From assembly GCF_016862915.1 (NCBI RefSeq), contig NZ_BONW01000008.1:1-64000 (forward strand): a stretch of DNA of 64,000 nucleotides. The letters run 5' to 3'. The translations under genes and the position numbers were made by a program. Below the pieces are notes generated by a model. That model saw only the letters and a list, made by a program, of their open reading frames with translations, was not told the DNA's origin and searched no databases. Numbering within the stretch: position 1 is the stretch's first letter; every line of letters starts with the position of its first letter. This stretch comes from Plantactinospora endophytica. Its GTDB lineage: Bacteria; Actinomycetota; Actinomycetes; Mycobacteriales; Micromonosporaceae. Shown one piece after another: positions 23,019-32,122 of the stretch.

Positions 23019-24028
23019 CGGGTGGCCACCTCCGGCCGGTCGTAGAGGCCACGGAACCGGCCCGAGGCGAGCCAGGCGGTCACCCCGGAGATGGCGGCGA
23101 CCGCGATCACCAGGTTAAGGAAGAAGTGCATCGCGACGAAGTAGCCCAGGAACAACACGCCGCGTTCCCGGCGGACGAACCGGTACATCGGCAGGTCGCC
23201 GGCGAGGCAGGCGGCGAGGACGGCCAGCGGCACCACCAGGAACGCCAGGCCGAACAGCACCGGCAGCGCCACGGTCAACACGGTCAGCAGGGCGGCCACG
23301 CTGACCCAGGCGCGCGGCCCGCTGCTCAGCCCGCCGGGAAACTCCGGCTTGCGGGCGTACATCGGGATGTGCAACGCGGTGCGGGTGAAGACCTTGCGGA
23401 CCAGCACGCCGAGGTCGGCGTCGTGGTCGTGCACGCCGCGCACCCGGGGGGAGAGCCAGATCTGGTACCGCTGCGCCAGCCGCATCCCGTAGTCCGCGTT
23501 CTCGGTCTCCCGCAGTCGCGGGTTGAACGGCCCGATCTCGGCGAAGACCCGGGCCGGGACCGCCAGCAGTGCGGTGTAGAGGGTGAAGATCCGGCCCTCG
23601 TCCGCGATCAGCCAGTACGACTGCTGGAGGCAGCGGTACTCCTCCAGCAGGCTGTCCCGGACCAGGGGCACCGGGTCGTAGTTGCCGCAGATCGCCCCGA
23701 TCTCCGGGTCGGCCGTGAGCAGCTCGACCGCGTTGGCCACCGCGTCCGGCTTGGCGGCGACGTCCGAGTCGAGGAAGAACAGGATCTCGCCCTGCGCCTG
23801 CGCCGCGCCCAGGTTCCGGGCCGCCGCCGGTCCGGAGTTGGTCGGGGTACGCAGCACCCGCGCACCGTACGACTCGGCGACCGCGACCGAGTCGTCGGTG
23901 GAGCAGTCGTCGACCACGATCAGTTCCAGGTGCGGGTAGGTCTGCGCCCGCACCGAGCCGAGGCACAGTCCGAGCGCCCTCGCATAGTTGTAGTTCGGCA
24001 CGATCACCGAGACGAGCGGTGTGTTCAT
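23015..24028 (-). CDS. family 2 glycosyltransferase with C-terminal membrane helices (paralog 2)
   Basis: A 337-residue close paralog of the 21960 product: VSVIVPNYNYARALGLCLGS, VDDCSTDDS, FFLDSDVAA, then ENADYGMRLAQRY, RGVHDHDADLGVLVRKVFTR, and three membrane segments ending FLGYFVAMHFFLNLVIAVAA. The two adjacent copies look like a tandem duplication that diverged. Start ATG 24028 overlaps the UbiA-like stop (24025), so the operon is tightly coupled. Sugar donor and acceptor are unknown. Confidence 0.85.
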   Translation of the reverse strand: MNTPLVSVIVPNYNYARALGLCLGSVRAQTYPHLELIVVDDCSTDDSVAVAESYGARVLRTPTNSGPAAARNLGAAQAQGEILFFLDSDVAAKPDAVANAVELLTADPEIGAICGNYDPVPLVRDSLLEEYRCLQQSYWLIADEGRIFTLYTALLAVPARVFAEIGPFNPRLRETENADYGMRLAQRYQIWLSPRVRGVHDHDADLGVLVRKVFTRTALHIPMYARKPEFPGGLSSGPRAWVSVAALLTVLTVALPVLFGLAFLVVPLAVLAACLAGDLPMYRFVRRERGVLFLGYFVAMHFFLNLVIAVAAISGVTAWLASGRFRGLYDRPEVATR

Positions 24029-24993
24029 CGATCCATCCAAGTCAGCAGGGCGGGATAGCGGGCACCGAGTTCCGCCAGGGTCAGCGTGGTGGTGATCAGG
24101 ACGGCACTGGCCACGATCATCCGGTCGCGCAGCAGGGCCCGGATCGGATCCCCGCCGGACTGCCGGACCAGTACCGCCTGGAGATAGCGGAACGCGGCGA
24201 GCAGGCCGAGCGGCACCACCACGGCGAGGGTGGCGGGGCGCCAGGGCCCGAGCGGCGCGTCGGTGTTCAGGTAGAGCAGGAAGGTGGTGCTGGCCAGCGC
24301 CGTGTTCAGCCCCAGCAGGTGGTCGGCGAGCAGCACGTTGTAGCCGGCCAGCGCCGGCCGGTGCGCCGTACCGGCGGTGGCCAGTTCGTGCCGCCGCTTG
24401 CCGAGGATCAGCACCAGGCAGCCGGCGAAGACGGCGGTGAGCAGCAGTCCCGACGGTGCCGCCCCGGTGGCCGCGTACCCTTGGAGGACCCGCAGCACGA
24501 AGCCGGCGGCGACCACGCAGATGTCCAGCATCGGCAGGTGTTTGAGCCACCGGCTGTAGGCGATGCTGAGTCCGAGGTAGCCGACCAGTGGCCACCAGGA
24601 CAGGGCCGGGCCGAGCAGCACCATCCCGAGCAGCAGCCCGGCCAGTCCGACCGCGAGCAGCCAGGCCAGCGGGACCGGGACGAGTCCGGCGGCGACCGGA
24701 CGGTACCGCTTGACCGGGTGGGTGCGGTCCAGCCGGCGGTCCACGATGTCGTTGACGACGTAGATCGTCGAGGCGGCGACCGTGAACACCAGCACGGCCC
24801 AGCCGGTACGCAGCACCGCCGACGCGCTCCACAGTGGTGTGTCGAGCAGCGCCAGCGGTACGGCCAGCAGGTTCTTGACCGCGTGGCCGGGGCGGGTGAG
24901 TACGACGAGTTGCCGGGCCAGCGCGGGCGTCCGGAGACCGCGCGCGGGAACGGCCGGTACGGCGGTCTCGACGACGGTCTCGACGGCGGTCAC
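24025..24993 (-). CDS. UbiA-family prenyltransferase, decaprenyl-phosphate phosphoribosyltransferase-like
   Basis: A 322-residue membrane protein with about eight helices. The first Asp-rich motif YVVNDIVDRRLDRTHPVKRY and the following RPVAAGLV match the DPPR-synthase branch (NDxxDxxxDxxHPxKrxRP), which joins PRPP to decaprenyl phosphate, better than quinone prenyltransferases. The second motif region is YSRWLKHLPMLDICVVAAGF. It would supply a lipid-linked pentose for the epimerase, aminotransferase and GT2 enzymes around it; this pathway is inferred. The GTG at 24993 is preferred because of GGAG upstream. A GTG near 25011 is possible. Confidence 0.78.
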   Translation of the reverse strand: MTAVETVVETAVPAVPARGLRTPALARQLVVLTRPGHAVKNLLAVPLALLDTPLWSASAVLRTGWAVLVFTVAASTIYVVNDIVDRRLDRTHPVKRYRPVAAGLVPVPLAWLLAVGLAGLLLGMVLLGPALSWWPLVGYLGLSIAYSRWLKHLPMLDICVVAAGFVLRVLQGYAATGAAPSGLLLTAVFAGCLVLILGKRRHELATAGTAHRPALAGYNVLLADHLLGLNTALASTTFLLYLNTDAPLGPWRPATLAVVVPLGLLAAFRYLQAVLVRQSGGDPIRALLRDRMIVASAVLITTTLTLAELGARYPALLTWMDR

Positions 24994-25031
24994 CGTCGAC
25001 TCCGATCGATTGAAGACACCTACGACTCCGA

Positions 25032-26051
25032 TCAGAAGAAGATCTTCGCGAGGGAGAGCACGCCCTGCCGCCACGGGTCACGGCTGGTCCGCCCACCCCG
25101 TCCCGGCCGCGCCCGGTGGCGTTCCGCGCGCCACCACTCGTACGTGCGCAGGATGGCGTCCTCGTTGGACAACTTGGGGGCGAAGCCGAGCCGCTCGACG
25201 GCCTTGTCGATGCTGACGTAGGAGTCGTGCCGGAGTTTGTGCAGCAGCCGCCCGTAGACCGGGGAGAGCCGGCTGCGTTCCAGCAACTCCAGGGTGAACA
25301 GCGCCGGCCGGGCGGGTACCCCGACCACCCGCCTGCCGTGCCCGGCGGCGTCCAGCACCGCCTGGAAGTCCTCGCGCAGCGTACGGAACCGCTCGGCGGC
25401 GAGGTTGTAGGTGTCGTTCGCCAACTCGTCCGGTGCGGTGAGCACGGTCATCACCGCGTCCACCAGGTCGTCGACGGCGAACATCTGGATCCGCACGTCG
25501 CCCCGGCCGAGCACCGGGAAGTTCCGGCCCTCCTCGGCCCACTCGAACAGCATCGCGAACAGCCCCATCCGGCCCGGTCCGAGGAAGGTCTTCGGCCGCA
25601 GGATCGCCACCGGCAGCCCACCGGCCCGGTACCGTTCGGCGGTCTCCTCGGCCGTCGCCTTGGCCGCGCTGTACGTGTCGACCGGCTCCCGGGGGTGCTC
25701 CTCCGGCGTCGGCACCTGCCGGGGCAGCCCGTAGACGGCGGTGGACGAGACGTGCAGTACCCGGTCGACCCGGGCCTTCCGGGCCGCCCGCAGCACGTTC
25801 TCCGTCCCGTCGACGATGATCGAGCGGATCTCGGCGGCCGGATAGCTGGGCAGCGCCGCCGCGCAGTGCAGCAGTGCCGTCGCCCCGGAGGTGGCCCGGT
25901 CCATCACCGCCGGGTCGCGGATGTCGCCGACCACGGTGACGCCGGCTTCGGCCCGCAGGTCCACCCCGCGCACCTCGTGCCCGTCGGCGGTGAGCCGCTC
26001 GACCAGCCGGGAGCCGAGCATCCCGGCGGCCCCGGTCACGGTGATCACCAC
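25032..26051 (-). CDS. NAD-dependent epimerase/dehydratase
   Basis: A 339-residue extended SDR. VTGAAGMLGSRLVERL is the NAD loop, VLHVSSTAVYG has the catalytic Ser, and DTYSAAKATAEE the YxxxK pair. The C-terminal half (RIQMFAVDDLVDAVM, NDTYNLAAERF) is that of nucleotide- or lipid-sugar epimerases. It lies between the UbiA-like and aminotransferase genes. It could oxidise or epimerise a UDP-sugar or a polyprenyl-phosphate pentose in the way of DprE2. GTG start at 26051 overlaps the aminotransferase stop by 7 bases. Confidence 0.85.
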   Translation of the reverse strand: MVITVTGAAGMLGSRLVERLTADGHEVRGVDLRAEAGVTVVGDIRDPAVMDRATSGATALLHCAAALPSYPAAEIRSIIVDGTENVLRAARKARVDRVLHVSSTAVYGLPRQVPTPEEHPREPVDTYSAAKATAEETAERYRAGGLPVAILRPKTFLGPGRMGLFAMLFEWAEEGRNFPVLGRGDVRIQMFAVDDLVDAVMTVLTAPDELANDTYNLAAERFRTLREDFQAVLDAAGHGRRVVGVPARPALFTLELLERSRLSPVYGRLLHKLRHDSYVSIDKAVERLGFAPKLSNEDAILRTYEWWRAERHRARPGRGGRTSRDPWRQGVLSLAKIFF

Positions 26052-27454
26052 AGTGAACCCACCTTCTGTGCGACGAACCGGGTGACCAGCTTGTTGAGGC
26101 CCTGGTCGAGCACCTCGCCGAGCGCGTCGGTGGCCCGCTGCACGTCGGCCGGGTCGGTGACCAGGGACGGGCCGAGAATCAGTGGGTTACGGCCGTTGAG
26201 GGTGTAGTAGGTGAAGATGTCGTGGTCGCGGTAGAGCGCCTGGATCACCGCGCAGGTGACCAGCTTCGCCTTGAACCTCGGGTCCCGGGCCATCCCGCTG
26301 GGGGCGAGCCGGGCGACCAGGTCGAGGATCTTCGGCCCGCCGTCGATCTGTACGCCCCAGAGCGCGCCCGCCCCGGCGACCCGACCGACCGCGTCCGGGA
26401 ACTCCTTGGCCAGCCGCTTCAGCGCCGGCTCCAGCACCCGCTCCAACTCGCGGGCGCGCGCCGGGTAGTCGTCCTCCACCACGATGTTGATCGCCTCGAG
26501 CGCGGTGACGCACTCCTCGCCCATGCCGTAGTAGGTGGTACTCGTGCTCTGCAGAAGCGCGTCGGTCAGGTTGTCGTACGCCTTGCGGAAGACCTTTTCC
26601 CGCGCGACGAATGCAGAAATCGATGACTTCCCGCCGCCGAATGACTTCGATGTGGTAAGGACGTCGGGCACCAGACCCGGATACCTCATGAAGTAGAAGA
26701 GGCTGCCGGTCTTACCCCACCCGGTGTAGATCTCGTCGAATATGAGCACGATGTCGTGCCGGTCACACAGCTCGCGAATGCCGCGCAGGAAGTCTTCGTC
26801 GCACCACGTGACCGTCGAGGCGCTGAACGGCTCGACGACAAGAGCGTAGACGTCGCCGGGGTGCGCGGCGATGGCCTCGCGGACGGAGTCCAGATTCCCA
26901 TAGGTAAATGGAACTATGCCGGGAATGGTGGGAAAGTCGAACGATGGTTGACCGGTCAGCCCACCCGATCCGAGCAGCTTTCCGTGGAACCCGCAGTCGG
27001 CCCGCAGGATCGTCCCGCGCCGCCCGCCGTGGTACTTGTACGCCAGCTTCACCGCCCCCTCGACCGCCTCCGCACCCGAGTTGGGCAGGAAGGACATCTG
27101 CAGGTCAGCGGGGAGAAGCTGGGCCAGGTTGTGGCCGAGCGCCGCCAGGTACGGCGAGAAGTACGTCTTGTGCACCTCCATCCGCCGCTGCTCCGCGAAC
27201 CGTTGCCGGGCCGCCAGGATGCGCGGATGGTTGTGGCCGTGGTTGAGTACGCCGACACCGCCGGTGAGGTCGAGGACACGGCGGCCGTCACGCAGCACCA
27301 GGTACGCGCCTTCGGCGTGGTCGACCAATTCCCGGCCGAACCCGAACGAGGTCATCAGGCTGACCTGGCTCGCGTTGACGTAACGACGATAGAGGTCGTG
27401 CACCTCGCGTACGGTGAGTCGATCGCAATCGGACAGGCTGACCAGATTGGGCAT
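26045..27454 (-). CDS. class III PLP-dependent aminotransferase
   Basis: A 469-residue fold-type I enzyme. GGVGVLNHGHNHPRILAA, FLPNSGAEAVEGAVKLAYKY, LIFDEIYTGWGKTG and the PLP-lysine in LTTSKSFGGGKSS (about residue 270) are the class III hallmarks. Relatives include ornithine, diaminobutyrate and sugar or polyol aminotransferases. With a flanking epimerase and glycosyltransferases it may aminate a keto-sugar or provide an amino acid-derived headgroup; the substrate is unknown. It is the first gene of the minus-strand glycan operon (27454 to 20728) and diverges from the GT2 at 27633. The middle of the gene is somewhat less GC-rich than its neighbours. Confidence 0.85.
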   Translation of the reverse strand: MPNLVSLSDCDRLTVREVHDLYRRYVNASQVSLMTSFGFGRELVDHAEGAYLVLRDGRRVLDLTGGVGVLNHGHNHPRILAARQRFAEQRRMEVHKTYFSPYLAALGHNLAQLLPADLQMSFLPNSGAEAVEGAVKLAYKYHGGRRGTILRADCGFHGKLLGSGGLTGQPSFDFPTIPGIVPFTYGNLDSVREAIAAHPGDVYALVVEPFSASTVTWCDEDFLRGIRELCDRHDIVLIFDEIYTGWGKTGSLFYFMRYPGLVPDVLTTSKSFGGGKSSISAFVAREKVFRKAYDNLTDALLQSTSTTYYGMGEECVTALEAINIVVEDDYPARARELERVLEPALKRLAKEFPDAVGRVAGAGALWGVQIDGGPKILDLVARLAPSGMARDPRFKAKLVTCAVIQALYRDHDIFTYYTLNGRNPLILGPSLVTDPADVQRATDALGEVLDQGLNKLVTRFVAQKVGSLW

Positions 27455-27632
27455 GCCGTGACGCTATCGATTGCTACGGGATCTTCTCTGGATCGGTGCT
27501 GTACGCAACCTTGACTACCCAAGGCAACGCTTGCCAGTGGAGAAGCGACTGGATAGCTTGGTCGCGACGGAGTAGATCTCGGAATGTCAATGTCCCGGAC
27601 AGTTGTCCCGCGTAGCCGCTGAGGTGCTGCAC

Positions 27633-28634
27633 ATGTCGCCGACCGTGTCGGTCATCATCCCCGTACACAACGGTTCGAAGACTCTACGCGCGTGCCTGGC
27701 GGCCGTCTACGCGCAGCGACACCCGGTGACCGAGGTGATCGTCGTCGACGACGCCAGCACCGACGACACCCGCGAGATCGCCGCCGAGTTCCCGTGCCGA
27801 CTACTGGTCACCGACACGAACGCCGGGCCGGCCGCCGCCCGCAACCGGGGCATCGCGGCCAGCACCGGCGAGCTGCTCTTCTTCCTCGACTCCGACTGCG
27901 CGCCCGAGCCCGACGCCCTGGGCAACGCCCTGGCGATCCTCACCGCGCAGCCGGACGTCGCCTGCGTACACGGCATCTACTCGCTCCGGCCGCTGCACGA
28001 CGACGGGCCGGTCGAGGCGTACCGGCTGCTGCACGGGCACTACTGGCGGCTGCGCAACGTCGGGCGGGTCCGGACCACCCTCTTCGCGGTCTGCCTCATC
28101 CGCCGGGCGGTCTTCACCGACGTCGGCGGATTCGACGAGCGGCTGCGGGCCTCCGAGGACGTCGAGATCGGCGACCGGATGGGCGACCGGTACGGCATCG
28201 TGCTCACCGACACCGTGGTCTGCCGGCACGACGACGACAGCCACCTGGGCCGGCTGCTGCGCAAGCAGTTCAGCCGCTCCCAGCTCCTCGTCCCGGTCGC
28301 CCTCGCCGAGCGGGGGCCGGCCGGCATCCGGGCCAACAGCCCGGCCGGGCTGCTCACCGCCGCACTGGTGCCGACGACCCTGCCACTCGGCCTCTACACA
28401 CCCGGACTGTTACTGGTCCCGCTCGGCCTGCTGGCCCTCTTCGCCGCCGCCGACCCGGGACTGCTCCGTTTCGTGCTCCGCCAGCGCGGCGCCGGCTTCG
28501 CCGTCTTCTTCTACGCCGTGCACCTGCTGGTCCAGTTGACCGTCGTCGCCGGTGCCGTGGTCGGCGGGCTGCGGCACCTGGTGGACCGGGACTTCGGCCC
28601 GGCCCGGCTGCCCGCCGCGAAACCGCTCCGATGA
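27633..28634 (+). CDS. family 2 glycosyltransferase with C-terminal membrane helices (paralog 3)
   Basis: A 333-residue GT2: VSVIIPVHNGSKTLRACLAA, VDDASTDDT, FFLDSDCAP, GIYSLRPLHDDGPVEAYRLL, then CRHDDDSHLGRLLRKQFSRS and three membrane segments (FAVFFYAVHLLVQLTVVAGA). It is closest in middle-region wording to paralog 4 at 32119 (GIYDLTPL..DGPVESYKLL). ATG 27633 has GAGG upstream; an earlier in-frame start at 27603 is possible. It overlaps the CE4 deacetylase (ATGA), so sugar addition and N-deacetylation are probably linked. Confidence 0.85.
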   Translation: MSPTVSVIIPVHNGSKTLRACLAAVYAQRHPVTEVIVVDDASTDDTREIAAEFPCRLLVTDTNAGPAAARNRGIAASTGELLFFLDSDCAPEPDALGNALAILTAQPDVACVHGIYSLRPLHDDGPVEAYRLLHGHYWRLRNVGRVRTTLFAVCLIRRAVFTDVGGFDERLRASEDVEIGDRMGDRYGIVLTDTVVCRHDDDSHLGRLLRKQFSRSQLLVPVALAERGPAGIRANSPAGLLTAALVPTTLPLGLYTPGLLLVPLGLLALFAAADPGLLRFVLRQRGAGFAVFFYAVHLLVQLTVVAGAVVGGLRHLVDRDFGPARLPAAKPLR

Positions 28635-29347
28635 ACGCGGAGCCGGGCGCCGGACGGATCTCCTGGCCGTACCTGTCGGCCCAGGCCCTGCACTACCTGC
28701 TGTTCGCGCTCCGGGCCCAGCAGTTCGCCACCCGCCGGCCGATGCTCGGCGACGGCAACCGGCCGGTCTTCGGCGTACCCGGACACAGCGTGGCGCTGAC
28801 CATCGACGACGGGCCGCATCCCGAGTGGACGCCCCGGATGCTGGACCTGCTCGACCGGCACTCGGTCCGGGCCACCTTCTTCCTGATCGGCGCCAGGGTG
28901 GCCGAGCACCCCGGGCTGGCCCGCCGGATCCACGACGCCGGGCACCTGGTCGGCAACCACTCCATGTCGCACCCGCAGCCCTTCGCGGCGCTGCCACCGG
29001 ACCGACTGCACGCCGAGATCGGGCAGGCGCAGCGGCGCATCGAGGACGCGGTCGGGTTCTCGCCCCGGCTGTTCCGGGCGCCGGGCGGCAACTGGTCGCC
29101 GACGGTACTGCGGGCCACCGCCGACCTCGGCCTGGTGCCGGTGGACTGGACGGTCAACCCCAGCGACTGGCGCAGCCCCGGCGTGCACCGGATCGTCCGG
29201 CGGCTGTCCCGGAGCCGCCCCGGGCACGTCCTGCTCTGCCACGACGGCGGCGGTGACCGGTCGCAGACCGTGGCGGCCCTGGAGACCGTACTGCCCCGGT
29301 TGCTCGACCGGGGACTGCGGTTCGTCGTACCCGCTGCCGAGCGGTAG
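28631..29347 (+). CDS. polysaccharide deacetylase (CE4/NodB family)
   Basis: A 238-residue protein with the NodB domain: ALTIDDGPHPEWTPRMLDLL (catalytic Asp and metal Asp), HSVRATFFLIGARV, VGNHSMSHP (metal His pair HxxxH), LFRAPGGNWSPTVL and the late HVLLCHDGGGDRSQT. CE4 enzymes remove N-acetyl or N-formyl groups from amino sugars, as ArnD does on a lipid-linked amino-pentose. No signal peptide is evident; the N-terminus is moderately hydrophobic. Coupled to GT2 paralog 3, it probably acts on a sugar transferred by that enzyme. Confidence 0.85.
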   Translation: MNAEPGAGRISWPYLSAQALHYLLFALRAQQFATRRPMLGDGNRPVFGVPGHSVALTIDDGPHPEWTPRMLDLLDRHSVRATFFLIGARVAEHPGLARRIHDAGHLVGNHSMSHPQPFAALPPDRLHAEIGQAQRRIEDAVGFSPRLFRAPGGNWSPTVLRATADLGLVPVDWTVNPSDWRSPGVHRIVRRLSRSRPGHVLLCHDGGGDRSQTVAALETVLPRLLDRGLRFVVPAAER

Positions 29348-29441
29348 GGGACGACGTGCCGATCTGTCGTACGACGACGCCGGGCAGTGCCGCCCGGCCG
29401 TGCGGGGGGAAGCCGCGATGCCTGTCTAGGGGGAAGCGAAG

Positions 29442-30248
29442 ATGCCGGAAGACGACCTGATGATCCTGCTCCTCGGCCCGATCCGGGCCGAACGGGGCGG
29501 TACCAACCTCTATCTGGGCACGCCCCGGCAACGGGAGGTGCTCGCCGTGCTGGCCCTGCGCTGCGGAATGGTGATGTCGGTGCCGCAGATCGTCGACGCG
29601 ATCTGGAACGGACGCCGGCCCGACTCGGTGGAGAACATGGTGCACACCTACATCGGCCGGCTGCGCCGGGTGCTGGAACATCCCGGCCGGCCGCCGGCGC
29701 TCGCCCGGGTACTCCGGTCCACCCGTCCCGGGTACACCCTCGACCTGCCGTCGAACGTCGTCGACATCACCCGGTTCGAACACGACGTGAAGGTCGCCCG
29801 GGCGGCCCGGGCCCAGGGCGACCTGTGCCGAGCCCTCGACTCCTTCCAGGTGGCGCTGGCCCGCTGGTCCGGCCTGGCCCTCCAGGAGGCGACCGGACCA
29901 CTGGCCGAGGCGGAACGGATCCGGCTCACCGAGCTGCGTCAGGACGCCGTGGAGGAGGCCACCGGGGTACGCCTGCTGCTCGGCGACGTCGAGAACCTGG
30001 TCTCCGAACTGCGCTGCATGCTCGCCGAACAACCGATGCGGGAACGGCTCTGGGAACTGCTGCTGGTCGTACTCGGCCAGACCTCGCGGCGGGCCGAGGC
30101 ACTCACCGCCTTCGAGGACGCCCGGATCACCCTGGCCGACCGGCTCGGGGTGGAGCCGGGGCACCGGCTCCAGGACCTGCACCGGCGACTGCTGCGCAGC
30201 GAGCCGGTCACGGTACGGCCGTGGTGGGAGCGGCGGGTCCGGGTCTGA
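29442..30248 (+). CDS. small SARP/BTAD-family transcriptional regulator
   Basis: A 268-residue protein with only the two SARP domains. The OmpR-like winged helix is at ~8-100 (LLGPIRAERGG…GTPRQREVLAVLALRCG…VHTYIGRLRRVLE) and the BTAD helical domain at ~105-255 (ARAQGDLCRALDSFQVALARWSGLAL…EQPMRERLWELLLVVL). SARPs bind 11-bp-spaced direct repeats and activate pathway genes. It lies inside the glycan locus and is a likely pathway-specific activator. Its 3' end overlaps the convergent methyltransferase by 41 bp, so simultaneous expression could interfere. Confidence 0.85.
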   Translation: MPEDDLMILLLGPIRAERGGTNLYLGTPRQREVLAVLALRCGMVMSVPQIVDAIWNGRRPDSVENMVHTYIGRLRRVLEHPGRPPALARVLRSTRPGYTLDLPSNVVDITRFEHDVKVARAARAQGDLCRALDSFQVALARWSGLALQEATGPLAEAERIRLTELRQDAVEEATGVRLLLGDVENLVSELRCMLAEQPMRERLWELLLVVLGQTSRRAEALTAFEDARITLADRLGVEPGHRLQDLHRRLLRSEPVTVRPWWERRVRV

Positions 30249-30966
30249 CCCTCGCGGCCGGATCGGCGGCGCGACCCGGCCCACCAGTCGGCTCGGCGGG
30301 ATCCCACCCGACGGATCCGTCCCGTGCCCGGCCATCGACCCGCTCGGCGTCGTCCGGGCGGGTGAGCACGAAGAAGGCGACAGCAGGACCGTCCCCGAGG
30401 CGCGCGGGGACCTCCTCGGTGACCGAGAGGCCACAGGTCCGGATCACCCGGACGAACTCCTCGGCCCGGGTCACGTCGTAGATCTGCACCACGATCCGAC
30501 CGCGCGGCGTGAGCATCGCGGGCAGCCGGCGCAGCAGCGCGGCGGACTCGTCCTCGGTCAGGTAGTAGATGACCTCACGGAGCAGGATCGCGTCGTACCG
30601 CTCCGCCGTGTCGAAGGTCCGGATGTCGGCCACCTCGAACGACGTGTCCGGCCGGCCGAGCGCCCGGGCCGCCTCGATCGCCCGGGAACTGAGATCGACG
30701 CCGTGGTAGTGCCGGTAGCGGCCGGGCGCCAGCGGCAGGTTGACGCTGGTGCCGCAACCCAGGTCCAGGATCGCCGGCCGGGGCGCCCAGGTCTCGATCA
30801 GCGACAGCGGCATCTCGCCGTCGGACATGCCGTCGAGATAGCGCCAGAACCCCAACCGGTACTGCGCGTTCCACCACACGCTGTTCATTCTGGGATTGGA
30901 CCGGATCAGCACCCGGACGGGAATTCGGAACAGATGTGCCACCGCACGGAGGAATGCATTGGTCAT
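30208..30966 (-). CDS. class I SAM-dependent methyltransferase
   Basis: A 252-residue enzyme. Motif I is ILDLGCGTSVN, then GVDLSSRAIEAAR, the acidic ADIRTFD and post-motif LREVIYYLTEDES. The first ~35 residues are hydrophobic/basic and could sit at the membrane. The last ~40 residues are Pro/Gly/Asp-rich and come from the region overlapping the convergent SARP gene. A methylation target in the glycan or lipid product is plausible from context; O- versus N-methylation cannot be told. Confidence 0.82.
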   Translation of the reverse strand: MTNAFLRAVAHLFRIPVRVLIRSNPRMNSVWWNAQYRLGFWRYLDGMSDGEMPLSLIETWAPRPAILDLGCGTSVNLPLAPGRYRHYHGVDLSSRAIEAARALGRPDTSFEVADIRTFDTAERYDAILLREVIYYLTEDESAALLRRLPAMLTPRGRIVVQIYDVTRAEEFVRVIRTCGLSVTEEVPARLGDGPAVAFFVLTRPDDAERVDGRARDGSVGWDPAEPTGGPGRAADPAARVRPGPAAPTTAVP

Positions 30967-31054
30967 GGTGTCACCGACGTTTCTCGACTAGGAATGGCAC
31001 CGTGGACGTTGCGGGAACGGGCTACCGGGGCGGCGTGTCATCGGGCGACGGCAA

Positions 31055-32122
31055 TTACCCGGTCGCGCCGGTCAGCGCGGGGTCGGCGCCCCGACGGAGG
31101 CCGAGCCGGCGCCGGTGCACGTACTCGGCGATGGCCAGCCCGCCGGCACCGACCGCCACCTCGCTGAGCGCGCAGACCAGCCGGCTGGTCAGCACCACCG
31201 GGGCGGCCACCGCCACCGGCATCACGGTGGCCAGCCCGACCATCAGCACCGCCTCCCGTACCCCGAGCCCGTCCGGGACGACCATGACCAGCAGCCCGGC
31301 CACGGTCGCGGCGGCGAAGCCGGCAACACAGACCAGATAGGAACGCAGCGGCGGGGCACCGGCCGTCACCGCCAGCAGCCACAGGTGGTGCCCGGAGATC
31401 ACCCAGGACAGCGACTGGGTGGTGATCGCCCGCCGGATACCGACCCGGGACGCGCTGACCTGCGGCGGTGGCCGCCGGAGCAGTCGTGCCGACGCGGCGA
31501 GCGCCCGGTTGAGCAGCTCCGGACGGACGAAGAGGGCGACCAGCGGCAGTACGGCGAGCAGCATCCACCCGGCCGTCCCGCCCAGCATCGCCGGCCCGGC
31601 GGCGAGCCCGACGGTCATCCCGGTCAGCGCCACCACCGCCCAACTGAGCAGGAAGACCCCGGCCAGCCGGACGGCCCCGACGTTGATCTCCTTGCCCATC
31701 CTGAGCAGCACCGGCAGCGCGACGAACCGGCCCGGGACGAACTTGGCGAGGAAACCGACGAAGAACAGCCGGGCGGCGGTCCACCGGTCCACCGCCGCGC
31801 CGAGGTCGACGAAGAGCGCCTGCCAGGAGTGGTACCCGAGCAGCAGCCCGACCGAGTTGATCAGCAGCGCGCCGGCCAGTACCAGTCCGACCTGGACCGG
31901 GTCGAGCCGTCGCGCCAGCTCCCGTACCGGGGCCCAGTCCTGGTCCCGCAGGAACAGCACCAGCCCGGTGGTGAGCGCCAGCACGAAGACCACGACCAGT
32001 AGCTGGTTGAGCCGCCGCCATCCGTCGGGGTGCCGCTGGATCAGCCGCCGGACCCCGTCGACGACCCGCCCCGCGAACCCGATCACACCCGCCGGACCGG
32101 TCCCGTCCGTCGGCCGGGTCAC
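31055..32122 (-). CDS. flippase-like/LPG synthase-TM family membrane protein
   Basis: A 355-residue integral membrane protein with about eight helices and the family segments LGYHSWQALFVDLG, RLFFVGFLAKFVPGR, ISGHHLWLLAVT and LLVMVVPDGLGVREAVLMVG. This is the UPF0104/MprF-N-like domain, associated with lipid flipping or glycolipid export. It has no MprF catalytic domain. The GTG start overlaps the stop of GT2 paralog 4, so the two are co-translated. It may translocate the glycolipid made by this locus. Confidence 0.82.
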   Translation of the reverse strand: MTRPTDGTGPAGVIGFAGRVVDGVRRLIQRHPDGWRRLNQLLVVVFVLALTTGLVLFLRDQDWAPVRELARRLDPVQVGLVLAGALLINSVGLLLGYHSWQALFVDLGAAVDRWTAARLFFVGFLAKFVPGRFVALPVLLRMGKEINVGAVRLAGVFLLSWAVVALTGMTVGLAAGPAMLGGTAGWMLLAVLPLVALFVRPELLNRALAASARLLRRPPPQVSASRVGIRRAITTQSLSWVISGHHLWLLAVTAGAPPLRSYLVCVAGFAAATVAGLLVMVVPDGLGVREAVLMVGLATVMPVAVAAPVVLTSRLVCALSEVAVGAGGLAIAEYVHRRRLGLRRGADPALTGATG

